DNA from: Candidatus Thiodictyon syntrophicum
GTDB taxonomy: Bacteria; Pseudomonadota; Gammaproteobacteria; Chromatiales; Chromatiaceae
NCBI RefSeq assembly: GCF_002813775.1
Contig: NZ_CP020370.1
Location: forward strand, 828,501-892,500
Direction: 5' to 3'
Length of the DNA stretch: 64,000 bases
The notes under the pieces were generated by a model. The model was not told the DNA's origin. It searched no databases and saw only the letters and a program-made list of their open reading frames with translations. Both the position numbers and the translations under genes were made by a program. Below are positions 34,665 through 44,781 of this stretch, one piece after another. The first letter of the stretch is position 1, and every line of letters begins with the position of its first letter.

Positions 34665-36426
34665 ATGGCCGAAATTCCTTGCCAGTCCTGCCGCCCCGCG
34701 TCGGAGTTACTCCGGCGTCTGGAGGTCCGCCTGATCCTGCCCGGGGAGCGGGACGCGTGGGATGCGCTGGTCGAGGCGCATCATTACCTGGGCCTACGCT
34801 CGTTATTCGGCAAGACCTTACGCTACGTTGCCACGCTTGATGGGTGCTGGCTGGCGCTGCTCGGCTGGCAGGCGGCGGCGCTCAAGTGCGCGGCCCGCGA
34901 TGCCTGGATCGGTTGGCCGCGGGTGCTGCACTATCAACGCCTGCATCTGCTGGCCAACAACGCCCGGTTCTTGATCCTCCCCGCCACCGGGCGCGTCCCT
35001 AATCTGGCCTCGCGCATCCTGGCGCTGAACCTGCGGCGCCTGTCCGACGATTGGCTGCGCGTCCATGGTCACCGCCTGTTGCTGGCCGAGACCTTCGTCG
35101 ATCCAACGCGTTTTACCGGTGCCTGTTACCGCGCCGCCAACTGGCAGGTGGTCGGCACCACGCGCGGCTTTGCGCGCTGCAACGGCCGCTATACCCCCCA
35201 TGGCGAACCCAAGCAGGCACTCGTCTATCCGTTGCACCCACGCGCCCGGGCGCTGTTGTGCGCCCCCGTGCTACCCGCCCCTTGGAGCACGCCAATGCAA
35301 TCCGTCACCCTGACCACGGCCCAGATGCAGGACCTGCAGCAGCGTCTGCGCGCGCTGCCCGATCGGCGCCGTCCGCGCGGTAAACGCCATCCCCAGGCCA
35401 CGGTGTTGAGCATCGGCCTCGCCGCCGTACTCGCCGGCAACCGCGGCTATACCGCGCTCGCCGAGTGGGCAGCGCGCCTGACCCAGGCCCAACTCAAGCG
35501 TCTACACGCCCGCTACAATCCCCGCACCGAGCGCTTCGAGCCACCCTCCGAGCCGACCTTGCGCCGCGTCCTGCAAGCCAGCGACGTTGCCGCCATTGAT
35601 GCCACCTTGAGTGACTGGCTGCTCGGCCTCGTCGCTGCCGACGATGCCGTGGCCGTCGATGGTAAGGCCCTGCGCGGGGCGGTGCGCCCCGACGGCACCC
35701 AGGTGCATCTGCTCAGCGCGTTCCTCCAAGATCAGGGCGTGACCGTGGCGCAGCGCGAGATCCCGGCCAAGACCAACGAGATCCCGGAGCTCAAACCGCT
35801 GCTCGCACCCTTGGACCTCACGGGACGGGTGGTCACCGCCGATGCGCTGCATACCCAACGCGAGACCGCGCGCTTCCTGGTCGAGGAGAAACAGGCCCAC
35901 TATTTTTTCACGGTCAAAGAAAATCAGCCCACCCTCTATGCCGACCTCAGCGCCCTGACCGAGGCGCATTTCCCCCCTCTGCACCACGACCCTCGATAAG
36001 GGCCATGGGCGCCTGGAGCAGCGCCGCTTGATGGCCTCCACGGCCCTCAACGACTACGTCAACTTCCCCCACGTCGCCCAGGTCTGTCGCATCGAACGCG
36101 CCGTCACCGAACTCACGTCGGGCAAGCAACGCGACGAGACGGTGTTCGCCGTGACCAGCCTGCCACCGCAGTTGGCCGACCCGCCGCGACTCCTGCAACT
36201 CAACCGCGGCCACTGGGGCATCGAGAACCGCTCCCATTATGTCCGCGACGTCACCTTCGACGAGGATCGCTCGCGCGTGCGCGTCGGCCACGGACCGGCC
36301 ATCATGGCCAGCCTGCGCAACTTCGCCATCGCCTTGGCTCGTCTGCACGGCTTTACCAATATCGCCAGCGCCCTGCGCGCCTTCGCTCACCAACCGCGCC
36401 GGGCCCTGGCCGCCATCGGCGTCTGA
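34665..36426 (+). pseudogene. ISAs1-family transposase with N-terminal DruA-like (DUF4338) domain, frameshifted
   Basis: Residues about 20-205 match the DUF4338/DruA-type domain (EAHHYLGLRSLFGKTLRYVA; PNLASRILALNLRRLSDDW; FVDPTRFTGACYRAANW). From about 210 an ISAs1-type DDE transposase follows (LPDRRRPRGKRHPQATVLSI; AVDGKALRGA; VVTADALHTQRETARFL). The frame closes at 35999, but the rest (LNRGHWGIENRSHYVRDVTF, the Glu region) continues in another frame to 36426. The shift falls in or near the run of six C at about 35970. One base restores a full-length protein of about 585 residues, so the break is recent. The fused domain may help target choice or DNA binding. Confidence 0.85.
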
Positions 36427-36697
36427 CACCCGACGCCGCTGACGCTGACGCACGGCCGCTCCGGCGGAGGCTGGCGCTCGCCTGCGCCCGCGCACTTCCC
36501 CTTCGCGCGCCTCGCCCAACCCCGCGATCGTCTTCGCCAGATCTACCGCCCGACCGTCACCCGCGCGCTTCGCATCGCCCGAGGCCCCCGCCGCTACGTC
36601 AAGCCCCCGGACTTTGACGGGACCCTGGTCGCGGAGCCGCCTGAGTTGAAACCAACATTCTTGCCTCCATGCCATTCCTAGAGAGCGGGACCGCAAT
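36427..36697. other. Gene-free stretch after the ISAs1 transposase
   Basis: A 271-bp GC-rich tail, probably the 3' non-coding end of the element plus the promoter of the DUF262 operon. The last 60 bp before the next ATG are less GC-rich (TTGAAACCAACATTCTTGCC) and could hold the promoter. No terminal inverted repeat was identified with confidence. Confidence 0.4.
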
Positions 36698-37876
36698 ATG
36701 ACCATTGACAGCGACTTGGCCGGATCCCCCCCGACCGAAATGGAGGACGAGGACACCGGTTCCGGGGGCGCGGCGGTCAAACCATGGGACCCGAAGAAGA
36801 TCCGGATTTCAACCAAGAACTTCACGCTCCGTGAAGTGGTGGATCAGATCAACGAGGGTGATATCGATCTTACGCCCGATTTTCAACGTGATTATGTCTG
36901 GAAGCAGCGCCAGCGGACTCGGCTCGTCGAGTCGATACTTCTGGGTATTCCGCTGCCCGCGTTCTATTTTAACCAAGACATCAACGGAACCTACCAGGTT
37001 GTCGATGGAGTTCAGCGTCTCTCGACGGTTCGGCTTTTCGTGTCCGATGGGCACACGCTTCGGGAGGATGACCTCGAGTATTTGCGGGATTTGAAGGATC
37101 ACACCTATTCCTCCATGGACCCCGCGATGGTCCGCCGGTTTCGCGCGACGCAAATCGTGGTCCACGTTATCGAGCCCCAGACCCCGGACGAGGTAAAATA
37201 TGACATTTTCAGTAGGGTCAATACCCTCGGCAGTCCGCTCTCCGCGCAAGAGATTCGGCATGCGATGAGCAAGTCGCGCTCTCGCGATCTACTCAAGCGA
37301 CTCGTGGAGTTGCCTGCATTTGACGAGGCGACGGGCAGGCACTTCTGGAAGGTGTCGCCCGACGAGCCGAATGAACTGGTGCGCGACAGCAAGCGGATGG
37401 CGGACCGGGAGTTGGCACTGCGATTCTGCGCGTTCAGTTCGTTTTCCGAAGAGGAATACCGGCAGCACGAGAGTCTGGACGCTTTTTTGCTCCATTTCAC
37501 GCGAAGAATCGACGGCGGTTCGGATGGGAGTGCTGCCATCAACGATGCAAGACTCGCCAAGCTGGAAGAGAGCTTCAATCGGGCTATGACAAATGCCATC
37601 GAGGTGTTGGGAGACGCGGCATTTCGGCGTTGGCCCCGACGCGCAAAGCGTCGTGGGCCAATCAATCGTGCCGTGTTTGAGGCTCAGGCAATCGCGTTGG
37701 CTGAGTACCCCCTGGCACGGTTGGCGCCGAAGGCAAAGCGTATTGTGACCGCGTTCCGCGCGGCCTTCGACGACGAGGATTATACGCGTGCAGTTGCCGT
37801 TGGAACGGGCGATCCGATCAAGATCAGTTTTCGCCTGAACCGGACCCGCGAAATCCTCGCAGAGGCTGTCGGATGA
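36698..37876 (+). CDS. DUF262 (GmrSD-type) domain protein
   Basis: A 392-residue protein of the DUF262 family, ParB/Srx-like proteins with NTP-dependent nuclease or regulatory roles in defence (GmrSD type IV restriction, BrxU and others). Conserved motifs: INEGDIDLTPDFQRDYVWK (family N-terminal pattern), VVDGVQRLSTVRLF (DGQQR-type box, here DGVQR), and VNTLGSPLSAQEIRHA (the N-x-x-G-x-PL-x-xQE box). No HNH domain is visible at its C-terminus, so nuclease activity, if any, must come from elsewhere. The stop overlaps the start of the next gene by four bases (ATGA). Confidence 0.88.
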   Translation: MTIDSDLAGSPPTEMEDEDTGSGGAAVKPWDPKKIRISTKNFTLREVVDQINEGDIDLTPDFQRDYVWKQRQRTRLVESILLGIPLPAFYFNQDINGTYQVVDGVQRLSTVRLFVSDGHTLREDDLEYLRDLKDHTYSSMDPAMVRRFRATQIVVHVIEPQTPDEVKYDIFSRVNTLGSPLSAQEIRHAMSKSRSRDLLKRLVELPAFDEATGRHFWKVSPDEPNELVRDSKRMADRELALRFCAFSSFSEEEYRQHESLDAFLLHFTRRIDGGSDGSAAINDARLAKLEESFNRAMTNAIEVLGDAAFRRWPRRAKRRGPINRAVFEAQAIALAEYPLARLAPKAKRIVTAFRAAFDDEDYTRAVAVGTGDPIKISFRLNRTREILAEAVG

Positions 37877-38988
37877 TCGACCAACTACACATCCGTGGTT
37901 TCAAGCGATTTGCCGATCAGGCGCTCGATCTGGCGCCCTTGGTCGTGCTCGCCGGTCTCAACGGTACGGGTAAGACCTCGGTAATCCATGCGCTCGTCCT
38001 GGCCCGCGAGGCCTCGATTGAAGATTCGGCAGAATCGATTCGGCTCAATGGGCCAGTCGGGTTGGAACTCGGTACGGCAGAGGACGTACATAACTGGGGA
38101 GCGGAAGGTGATATTGACTTCGACATGCGGCATGATCGCGATGAGACTACTGCGTCTTGGCGGTTCGGCGTTCCGGCGAATGCCCCAGAGGCGCTCTATC
38201 TGGAGGTGGCGGCGCGTCCCGATAATCCTCCGTTTGCCTTCACGCGGGCGTCGCGGGCCTTCACCTACCTCTGCGCCGAGCGCTTAGGGCCACGCAGCGT
38301 GTTGGGCGCGTCCGCGCTGCCTGCCGATGCCCTGGAGGTGGGCGTACGCGGCGAGTATTGCGCCCAGGTCCTGGCCGCTCTGGGCGACCGGCCGCTCAAT
38401 GACACCCAGCGTCTCCATCCAGAGCGGGAACCGGGCACTGCGCCGTTGTTAAAGTACGAGTTGGAGCGATGGCTCGGCGAGATCGTTAAGGCGGTCGAGA
38501 TTGATACGGAGTCTTTCCCCGGCACTTTGGTAACGGCACTGCGCTTTCGCGCGCCGGGTGGGGATTGGGTGCGGGCGCCGAACATGGGTTTTGGCGTGTC
38601 ATATGCTTTGCCGATTGTGCTTGCAGGCCTTGTCGCGTCGCCGGGCGGCCTCCTTGTGGTCGAGAATCCGGAGGCACATCTACATCCTGCGGGGCAATCG
38701 CGTATAGGGGTGTATCTCGCGTGGCTTGCTGGTTGCGGTATTCAGGTAATCGTTGAAACCCACTCCGACCATGTTCTGAATGGTGTCCGCCGGGCGATCG
38801 GCGAGCATCGCTATCTGCCCTGCGAACACGCGACGGTTCATTTTTTCGACTCGGACGAGAGCGATACGGCTCGGGTGACCCCACTGCTCTTCACGGCGAT
38901 GGGTGGGGTCTCCGACTGGCCCCGTGGTTTCTTTGACCAATATCAGATCGACGTTTCGGCGCTCGGCCGTATACGTCGACAGAGGTGA
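37873..38988 (+). CDS. AAA ATPase (DUF3696/RecF-like) paired with DUF262
   Basis: A 371-residue ABC-type ATPase. It opens IDQLHIRGFKRFADQALDL, with Walker A VLAGLNGTGKTSVIHAL, signature region PNMGFGVSYALPIVLAGL, Walker B LLVVENPEAHLHPAGQSRIG (ENPE in place of DEPE) and the final switch IVETHSDHVLNGVR. The pattern VENPEAHLHP with a C-terminal DUF3696-like part is usual for partners of DUF262 proteins. It probably forms a complex with both neighbours. It overlaps the DUF262 gene (ATGA) and is three bases before the next gene. Confidence 0.88.
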   Translation: MIDQLHIRGFKRFADQALDLAPLVVLAGLNGTGKTSVIHALVLAREASIEDSAESIRLNGPVGLELGTAEDVHNWGAEGDIDFDMRHDRDETTASWRFGVPANAPEALYLEVAARPDNPPFAFTRASRAFTYLCAERLGPRSVLGASALPADALEVGVRGEYCAQVLAALGDRPLNDTQRLHPEREPGTAPLLKYELERWLGEIVKAVEIDTESFPGTLVTALRFRAPGGDWVRAPNMGFGVSYALPIVLAGLVASPGGLLVVENPEAHLHPAGQSRIGVYLAWLAGCGIQVIVETHSDHVLNGVRRAIGEHRYLPCEHATVHFFDSDESDTARVTPLLFTAMGGVSDWPRGFFDQYQIDVSALGRIRRQR

Positions 38989-38991
38989 TGC

Positions 38992-39990
38992 GTGGCCTTC
39001 GTCGTCGATGGCTCTGAGTGGTGCTTTGATGGATGGTCGGAAGCCGAAATCGATTCGGCGTTGGGGGCGTTTCTTGAGCGTGTAACAACTGCACAGTCGT
39101 GGGGCGAGCGGGTATGGATCGGCGATGACATCTACACGCGTCCGGTGCTCGGCGGGTTGAGCGTCTGGGAACTCTTGTCGCCGGGTGCCGCGGTGAAGCT
39201 CGACAATGAGATTCTGGAAAAGCTAGCCGCAGCGTTGGGCAGAGCTACGCGCTACCTGGACGAGGAAAGCTGGCCGGTGGGAATGGAGTATCCCGAAATC
39301 GTGGTGGGCGAAGGTCCCGCATCCGAGAACGCCGACGTTTACTGGGCTCACCATAGGGTGCGTGCTGGTCGGGCTGTCGCCTGTCTCGCCCTACGACGCT
39401 CTGGTGTTTATCTCACCGGCTCAGCGGCGGGTGCGGTCAAACTTCACTGGGTCATCGACGAGCGAGGCCATCGTGCATTTTTTCGTTCCGCCATCGACGT
39501 TGAGCGCGACACGGCGGCGACGCTCGAACGGCTTGCTCCGCACGCCTATCCGGATACTTTCTTCCTGCCGGGGGTATGGCGGGGGCTCTCCGACTTTGAG
39601 GGTGGCTACACGCGGGTTCGCGAAGAGTTGCGTCGATACCTCGACGGCTTTGACGATCATGGTTGGTGGGTGTTCATGGCTCCGCCCCCATTGGAAACCG
39701 AACTCGACCGCCGGCCGCCGATGGAGGGGCGTCCAGACCAGCGCCTGATCGAGCGGCGGTTCACCTTATGTGGCCTTGAAATGGCGCCCGAGAATGCAAA
39801 CGTCGCTCAGCATAAGACCTGTCGGCAGGCACGGGAACGGACGCTGAAGGGGAGAACCCTTTACTGTCAATGGCACGGCAAGATCGAACCACATATCAAC
39901 CGCATCCATATTCATCCACCGATTCCCGAATCGGGTAACAGAATTGTCGTTGCGATCTTCCATGCGCATCTACCGCTCCCGGGCGACTGA
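38992..39990 (+). CDS. Third gene of the DUF262/ATPase cassette, unknown, RelE-like C-terminus possible
   Basis: A 332-residue protein whose family I do not recognise. The C-terminal 45 residues (TLYCQWHGKIEPHINRIHIH, then ESGNRIVVAIFHAHLPLPGD) contain the H-x-N-R-I/H-x-H-P pattern and the strand-rich end seen in some RelE/HigB-type proteins. That hint is weak but would make it the effector. The middle has many aromatic residues and a helical stretch (YTRVREELRRYLDGFDDHGW). GTG at 38992 follows AGAGGTGATGC, overlapping the ATPase 3' region, so translation is coupled. The cassette is intact, without frameshifts. Confidence 0.7.
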   Translation: MAFVVDGSEWCFDGWSEAEIDSALGAFLERVTTAQSWGERVWIGDDIYTRPVLGGLSVWELLSPGAAVKLDNEILEKLAAALGRATRYLDEESWPVGMEYPEIVVGEGPASENADVYWAHHRVRAGRAVACLALRRSGVYLTGSAAGAVKLHWVIDERGHRAFFRSAIDVERDTAATLERLAPHAYPDTFFLPGVWRGLSDFEGGYTRVREELRRYLDGFDDHGWWVFMAPPPLETELDRRPPMEGRPDQRLIERRFTLCGLEMAPENANVAQHKTCRQARERTLKGRTLYCQWHGKIEPHINRIHIHPPIPESGNRIVVAIFHAHLPLPGD

Positions 39991-40096
39991 ATCGCGTACA
40001 CGAAAATGATGCGGTACATACGCGATTCGCGGCCGTCACTCATCGACAATCCGTTGCCAATTCCCCTGGTCCCGCGCCTGGCAGGAGCGCGGCGGC

Positions 40097-41800
40097 TCAG
40101 AAGAGGAAATACCGCTGCGCAAACGGCAGCACCGCCGCCGGCTCACAGGTGAGCAACTGCCCGTCGGCGCGGACCTCATAGGTCTGGGCGTCGACCTCGA
40201 TCAGCGGCTGCCAGTCGTTGTGGATCATGTCCGACTTGCGCAGCGCCCGGGTGTTGCGCACCGTGCCGCACAGGCGCTTGAGGCCCAGTTGCCGGGGGAT
40301 CCCTGCGTCCATGGCCCATTGGGACAGGAAGGTCATGCAGGTCGCCGGCAGGGCCCCGCCGACGGCGGCGAACATGTGTCGGTAGTGGACCGGCTGCGGT
40401 GTGGGGATGGAGGCATTGGGGTCGCCCATGGGGGCGGCGGCGATCAGCCCGCCCTTGATGATGAGGCTCGGTTTGGTCGCGAAGAAGGCGGGCCGCCAGA
40501 GCACCAGATCGGCGAGCTTGCCGACGGCCACCGACCCGACCTCATGCGCAATGCCGTGGGCGATGGCCGGGTTGATGGTGTATTTGGCCACATAGCGCTT
40601 GGCGCGGAAGTTGTCGTGGGCGGCCGGGTCCTGGCTCAGGGCGCCGCGCTGCACCTTCATCTTGTGGGCGGTCTGCCAGGTGCGGGTGATGACCTCGCCG
40701 ACCCGGCCCATCGCCTGGGAGTCCGATGAGATCATGCTGAAGGCGCCCAGGTCGTGGAGGATGTCCTCCGCGGCGATGGTCTCGCGGCGGATGCGCGACT
40801 CGGCAAAGGCGACGTCCTCCGGGATCGAGGGCGACAGGTGATGGCAGACCATCAGCATGTCCAGGTGCTCGTCGACCGTATTGACCGTATAGGGTCGGGT
40901 CGGATTGGTGGAGGAGGGCAGTACATTGGGAAGCCCCGCCGCCTTGATGATGTCCGGGGCATGGCCGCCGCCCGCGCCCTCGGTGTGGTAGGTATGGATG
41001 GTGCGGTCCTTGAAGGCGGCGATAGTGTCCTCGACAAAGCCGCTCTCATTTAAGGTATCGGTATGGATCGCGACCTGCACATCGGCAAGCTCCGCCACGC
41101 CCAGGCAGCAATCGATGGCGGCCGGGGTGGTGCCCCAGTCCTCGTGGAGCTTGAGCCCCATGGCCCCGGCGCGGACCTGCTCCTCTAGGGGGAGCGGCAG
41201 GCTGGCGTTGCCCTTGCCCAGAAAGCCCAGGTTGACCGGCAGTCCCTCGGCCGCCTGGAGCATCCGGTGGAGGTTCCAGGGCCCCGGGGTGCAGGTGGTG
41301 GCGTTGGTGCCGGTGGCCGGACCCGTGCCGCCGCCGATCATGGTGGTGATCCCCGACATCAGTGCGTCCTCCACCTGCTGGGGGCAGATGAAGTGGATGT
41401 GGGCGTCGATGCCCCCAGCGGTGAGGATCTGGCCCTCGCCGGCGATGATCTCAGTGCCGGGGCCGATGAGAACATCGACCCCCGCCTGGGTATCCGGGTT
41501 GCCGGCCTTGCCGATCCCGCAGATGCGTCCGTCCTTGATGCCGATATCGGCCTTGACGATGCCCCAATGGTCCAGGATCAGTGCGTTGGTGATGACCAGA
41601 TCCGCGACCGCCTGGCACTCACGTTGGCATTGGCCCATCCCGTCGCGGATCACCTTGCCGCCGCCGAAGGTGACCTCATCGCCATAAATGGTGCGGTCCT
41701 CCTCCACCTGGACGATCAACTCCGAGTCACCGAGGCGCACCCGGTCACCGACCGTGGGGCCGTAGAGTGAGGCATAGGCGGCACGCGCGATGCGGCTCAT
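40097..41800 (-). CDS. ureC: Urease subunit alpha
   Basis: The 567-residue catalytic subunit of nickel urease, which hydrolyses urea to ammonia and carbamate. Nickel ligands are in [10 protein letters not shown] and around [10 protein letters not shown] and [13 protein letters not shown]. The carbamylated Lys lies in [17 protein letters not shown], the active-site flap His in [14 protein letters not shown], and the Asp ligand in [15 protein letters not shown]. Full length and intact. It overlaps ureB by four bases. No ureE, ureF or ureG follows; the convergent DUF262 cassette ends 107 bp away. Confidence 0.97.
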   Translation of the reverse strand: MSRIARAAYASLYGPTVGDRVRLGDSELIVQVEEDRTIYGDEVTFGGGKVIRDGMGQCQRECQAVADLVITNALILDHWGIVKADIGIKDGRICGIGKAGNPDTQAGVDVLIGPGTEIIAGEGQILTAGGIDAHIHFICPQQVEDALMSGITTMIGGGTGPATGTNATTCTPGPWNLHRMLQAAEGLPVNLGFLGKGNASLPLPLEEQVRAGAMGLKLHEDWGTTPAAIDCCLGVAELADVQVAIHTDTLNESGFVEDTIAAFKDRTIHTYHTEGAGGGHAPDIIKAAGLPNVLPSSTNPTRPYTVNTVDEHLDMLMVCHHLSPSIPEDVAFAESRIRRETIAAEDILHDLGAFSMISSDSQAMGRVGEVITRTWQTAHKMKVQRGALSQDPAAHDNFRAKRYVAKYTINPAIAHGIAHEVGSVAVGKLADLVLWRPAFFATKPSLIIKGGLIAAAPMGDPNASIPTPQPVHYRHMFAAVGGALPATCMTFLSQWAMDAGIPRQLGLKRLCGTVRNTRALRKSDMIHNDWQPLIEVDAQTYEVRADGQLLTCEPAAVLPFAQRYFLF

Positions 41801-42117
41801 GGCGTTACTCCATCCAGTGCGCCCATCACCCGGGCATTGAAGCCATAGACCCGGCGGTAGCCGGCATAGGGGACCAGGGTCACGGTCCGCGTCTGCCCCG
41901 GCTCGAAGCGCACCGCGGTGCCGGCCGGAATGTCCAGCCGTTGGCCACGGGTCGGTTCACGCTCGAAGTGCAGCGCCGCGTTGGTCTCGAAGAAGTGGTA
42001 GTGCGAGCCCACCTGAATGGGTCGGTCGCCGGTATTGGCGACCGCGAGGGTGAGCACCGGGCGCCCGGCATTGGTCTCGATCTCGCCGGGGGCGACGAGG
42101 ATTTCGCCTGGAATCAT
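41797..42117 (-). CDS. ureB: Urease subunit beta
   Basis: The 106-residue small structural subunit. It opens [20 protein letters not shown] and contains [16 protein letters not shown] and [16 protein letters not shown], the family core, ending in [12 protein letters not shown]. The start at 42117 gives the standard N-terminus; the upstream ATG adds nine residues not typical of the family. It is separated from ureA by an L,D-transpeptidase gene, which is unusual, and overlaps ureC (ATGA). Confidence 0.95.
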   Translation of the reverse strand: MIPGEILVAPGEIETNAGRPVLTLAVANTGDRPIQVGSHYHFFETNAALHFEREPTRGQRLDIPAGTAVRFEPGQTRTVTLVPYAGYRRVYGFNARVMGALDGVTP

Positions 42118-42154
42118 CGCTTGAGTCTCCAGTAACAGGGGCAATAAGGGGCAG

Positions 42155-42667
42155 TCACGGCAGAATTCTGATCCGTGTATTTGTCTTCACTTGGGCGAAC
42201 AGTTCGTCGATCTCCGCGTTTGAGACGGCAATGCAGCCGCGCGTCCAGTCCGGTTTGAAGAGGCGGTAGACGGTCAACAGCCATTCCGGCGCCCAATCGG
42301 GCGAGCCGTGAATCATGATATCCCCGCCCGGCGCGCAGCCATCCGCGAGTGCCCGTGCCCTGTCGTCTGCCGATGGATAGGAGATATGCAGTGACAGATG
42401 GTAGCCGCTGGCGCTGTTACGGGCATCGATCCGGTAGTTACCCTCAGGCGTCTTGCCGTCACCTTCGCATCCTTTGCGGCCATCAGGGGTGAAGCCCAAA
42501 GCGACCAGGAAGGTCTTATACGGCTTGCCGTGGCGGACCAAATGCAATTGGCGCTTGCCTTTCTCTACGATCAGCTCATCCGGGTGGTCCGATCCTGCTA
42601 CTACGGCGGCTTGGCAGGGCAGTCCAAGGAGCAGCAGAGTCGCGATCAAGCGGGTGAGTCGGACCAT
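42155..42667 (-). CDS. L,D-transpeptidase (YkuD) family protein
   Basis: A 170-residue exported enzyme. The signal peptide ([20 protein letters not shown]) is followed by a YkuD domain with the catalytic pattern [12 protein letters not shown] and [13 protein letters not shown]: the nucleophile Cys lies in [10 protein letters not shown], and the His in MIHG. Such periplasmic enzymes cross-link peptidoglycan or attach lipoproteins to it. Its place between ureA and ureB, in the same direction, is odd; whether this is an old insertion into the urease operon or a working association cannot be told. No urease residues are disturbed. Confidence 0.9.
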   Translation of the reverse strand: MVRLTRLIATLLLLGLPCQAAVVAGSDHPDELIVEKGKRQLHLVRHGKPYKTFLVALGFTPDGRKGCEGDGKTPEGNYRIDARNSASGYHLSLHISYPSADDRARALADGCAPGGDIMIHGSPDWAPEWLLTVYRLFKPDWTRGCIAVSNAEIDELFAQVKTNTRIRILP

Positions 42668-42707
42668 TGATGCTTTCCACCTTTCCGGCTTTTCGGTCTA
42701 TGTGCGT

Positions 42708-43010
42708 TTACACGATCGGATCGTGCACGGTCACCAACTTGGTGCCATCGGGAAAGGTTGCCTCGACCTGGACCTCGTGGATCAACTCCGCGATGCCATC
42801 CATGACGTCCTCTCGGGTCAGCAGGGTGCGGCCGAGGTCCATCAGCTCGGCGACGCTGCGGCCGTCGCGGGCGCCCTCCAGGATGGCGCAACTGATATAG
42901 GCCATGGCCTCCGGGTAGTTGAGCCTGACGCCCCGGGCGCGGCGTCGCTCGGCGAGCAGGCCGGCGGTGAAGAGCAGCAGTTTGTCTTTCTCGCGGGGGG
43001 TGAGATCCAC
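42708..43010 (-). CDS. ureA: Urease subunit gamma
   Basis: The 100-residue gamma subunit: [20 protein letters not shown] at the N-terminus, [20 protein letters not shown] in the middle and [20 protein letters not shown] at the end, all family-conserved. It lies 50 bp after ureD and 41 bp before the L,D-transpeptidase. Confidence 0.96.
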   Translation of the reverse strand: MDLTPREKDKLLLFTAGLLAERRRARGVRLNYPEAMAYISCAILEGARDGRSVAELMDLGRTLLTREDVMDGIAELIHEVQVEATFPDGTKLVTVHDPIV

Positions 43011-43059
43011 GGTGGCCTCCGGTTCGGGGTCGCTGATGCGGGTCGGCGGGGCGGGTCGA

Positions 43060-43935
43060 TCAGGTGGCCCAGATCCGCGGCGGGCAGGCCGGGCGCCCCA
43101 GCAGTCTGGGGCGAAGTATGCCCCAAAGGGCGATGAAAAGCCGCTGCACGGGTTCGGTCGTGGGGGCCAGGGTGCGGACCATCAGGAGGTCGCCCAGGAG
43201 GGTCGCGGCCCAGAGGGGTGTTGGTGCCGCTCGCGTGTGATCCGCGCCGGGCCGGTCCCCGGCGCCGCCGGGGTGGGCGCGGACCGCGGCCAGGTCCGAG
43301 GCGTCCGCACCGCTCGCCAACAGGGTCCCGGTGACCGGCAGGCCGCGCAGCCCGGTAGGTCCATCCAGGCCCTGCCCGGCGGTCACCAGGAGGCGCTCCA
43401 GGAGCAGGGGGACACCCGCCCGGCTGACCCGCAGGCGCAGGTCTGCGCGCCCCTGGGCGAAGCGCTCGCTGATCGCCGGCCGCCCCAGGCAGTGGACCTC
43501 GGCGCCCAGGAAGCGGGCGCCCGGGGCCAGGTCCACCGCCGTGCTCGCGCACAACTGGGCCCCGGGAAACAGGATGTTCTCCTGCGGAAACCACTCCAGG
43601 ACCCCGCCCGCGGCGACCTCGAGGTGTTGCACCTGGTCCGCCCGGGGACCGGCGCTGCGATAGAACTTGGCCGCCCCCGGGGTGGTGATCAGTGCATGGG
43701 CCCCAGCCTCGACCCGGACCCTGACCTCCAGCCGGTCGCCCCCGACCACCCCCCCGGGTGGGTGCAGCAGATAGAGGTGGCAGGGGGCGCCCTCGGGGTA
43801 GAAGGGGCGCTGGACCGTCAGCGGCCCCTGGTGGCGTTGGTGTGCCACGACCGTGCGCCCGGCCCGGTCCGCGAGACCGAGTTCGAGTCGGGCCTGCCAG
43901 CGGGCGTTCTCCGCGGCAGCGGGGGCGCCGCTCAC
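43060..43935 (-). CDS. ureD: Urease accessory protein UreD
   Basis: A 291-residue UreD/UreH protein, which together with UreF and UreG loads nickel into apo-urease. Recognisable phrases: [62 protein letters not shown] and [12 protein letters not shown]. The GTG start at 43935 overlaps the stop of the GDT1 gene (GTGA). Partner proteins UreF and UreG are not encoded in this window. Confidence 0.93.
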   Translation of the reverse strand: MSGAPAAAENARWQARLELGLADRAGRTVVAHQRHQGPLTVQRPFYPEGAPCHLYLLHPPGGVVGGDRLEVRVRVEAGAHALITTPGAAKFYRSAGPRADQVQHLEVAAGGVLEWFPQENILFPGAQLCASTAVDLAPGARFLGAEVHCLGRPAISERFAQGRADLRLRVSRAGVPLLLERLLVTAGQGLDGPTGLRGLPVTGTLLASGADASDLAAVRAHPGGAGDRPGADHTRAAPTPLWAATLLGDLLMVRTLAPTTEPVQRLFIALWGILRPRLLGRPACPPRIWAT

Positions 43936-44546
43936 AGGCCGTAGCCCTCCCCAACCCCCAGCAGGGTGAGCAGGCCCAGGAGCGCGAAGATGGCGGCCGC
44001 GATGCGGTGGACCAGGTGGACGGGCAGGCGGCCCGCGATACGGTCGCCGAGGATCACGGCCGGCACATTGGCGATCAGCATCCCGAGCGTGGTGCCGGCG
44101 ACGACCAGCAGGATCGACTGATACTGCGCCGCCAGGGCCACGGTCGCGACCTGGGTCTTGTCGCCGATCTCGGCGATGAAGAAGGCGATCAGGGTGGTGC
44201 CGAAGACCCCGAAGCGGGCGAGTTTGGCGTCGTCCTCGTCGAGCCGGTCCGGGATCAGGATCCAGATCGCCATGGCGATGAAGGACAGCCCCAGCACCCA
44301 GCGCAGGGTCTGGGGTTCGATCAGGGCCGCCACCGAGAGCCCCAAGGCCGCCGCCAGGGCATGGTTGGCCAGCGTGGCGATGAGGATGCCCAGGATGATG
44401 GGGACCGGTTTGCGAAACTGGGCGGCGAGGATGAAGGCGAGCAGTTGCGTCTTGTCGCCGATCTCGGCGAGTGCGACCACCCCGGTGGAGAGAAGAAAGG
44501 CTTCCAATACGGTGCTCCAGGGTTGGGCGATGACGTCATGTATCAT
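43932..44546 (-). CDS. TMEM165/GDT1-family membrane transporter
   Basis: A membrane protein of about 190-204 residues with six predicted helices and the two family signature motifs VVALAEIGDKTQLLAFILAA and FFIAEIGDKTQVATVALAAQ (E-x-GD-KT), which line the cation path. Relatives carry Ca2+, Mn2+ or other divalent cations. Its position at the head of the urease genes suggests a link to metal supply, but nickel transport is only a guess. Family alignment favours a TTG start at 44507 (GGAG seven bases upstream); the first ATG in frame is 44546, and 44558 borders an inserted hexamer element. Confidence 0.85.
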   Translation of the reverse strand: MIHDVIAQPWSTVLEAFLLSTGVVALAEIGDKTQLLAFILAAQFRKPVPIILGILIATLANHALAAALGLSVAALIEPQTLRWVLGLSFIAMAIWILIPDRLDEDDAKLARFGVFGTTLIAFFIAEIGDKTQVATVALAAQYQSILLVVAGTTLGMLIANVPAVILGDRIAGRLPVHLVHRIAAAIFALLGLLTLLGVGEGYGL

Positions 44547-44557
44547 GTAACACGCCA

Positions 44558-44702
<145 letters not shown>

Positions 44703-44781
44703 TGGCGATCCGACGCGTTGTTCTGATACCGTGCCGGTGACGCGGTACAGTGCCGCGACGTTAACCGAGGAGCCCAGCGCC

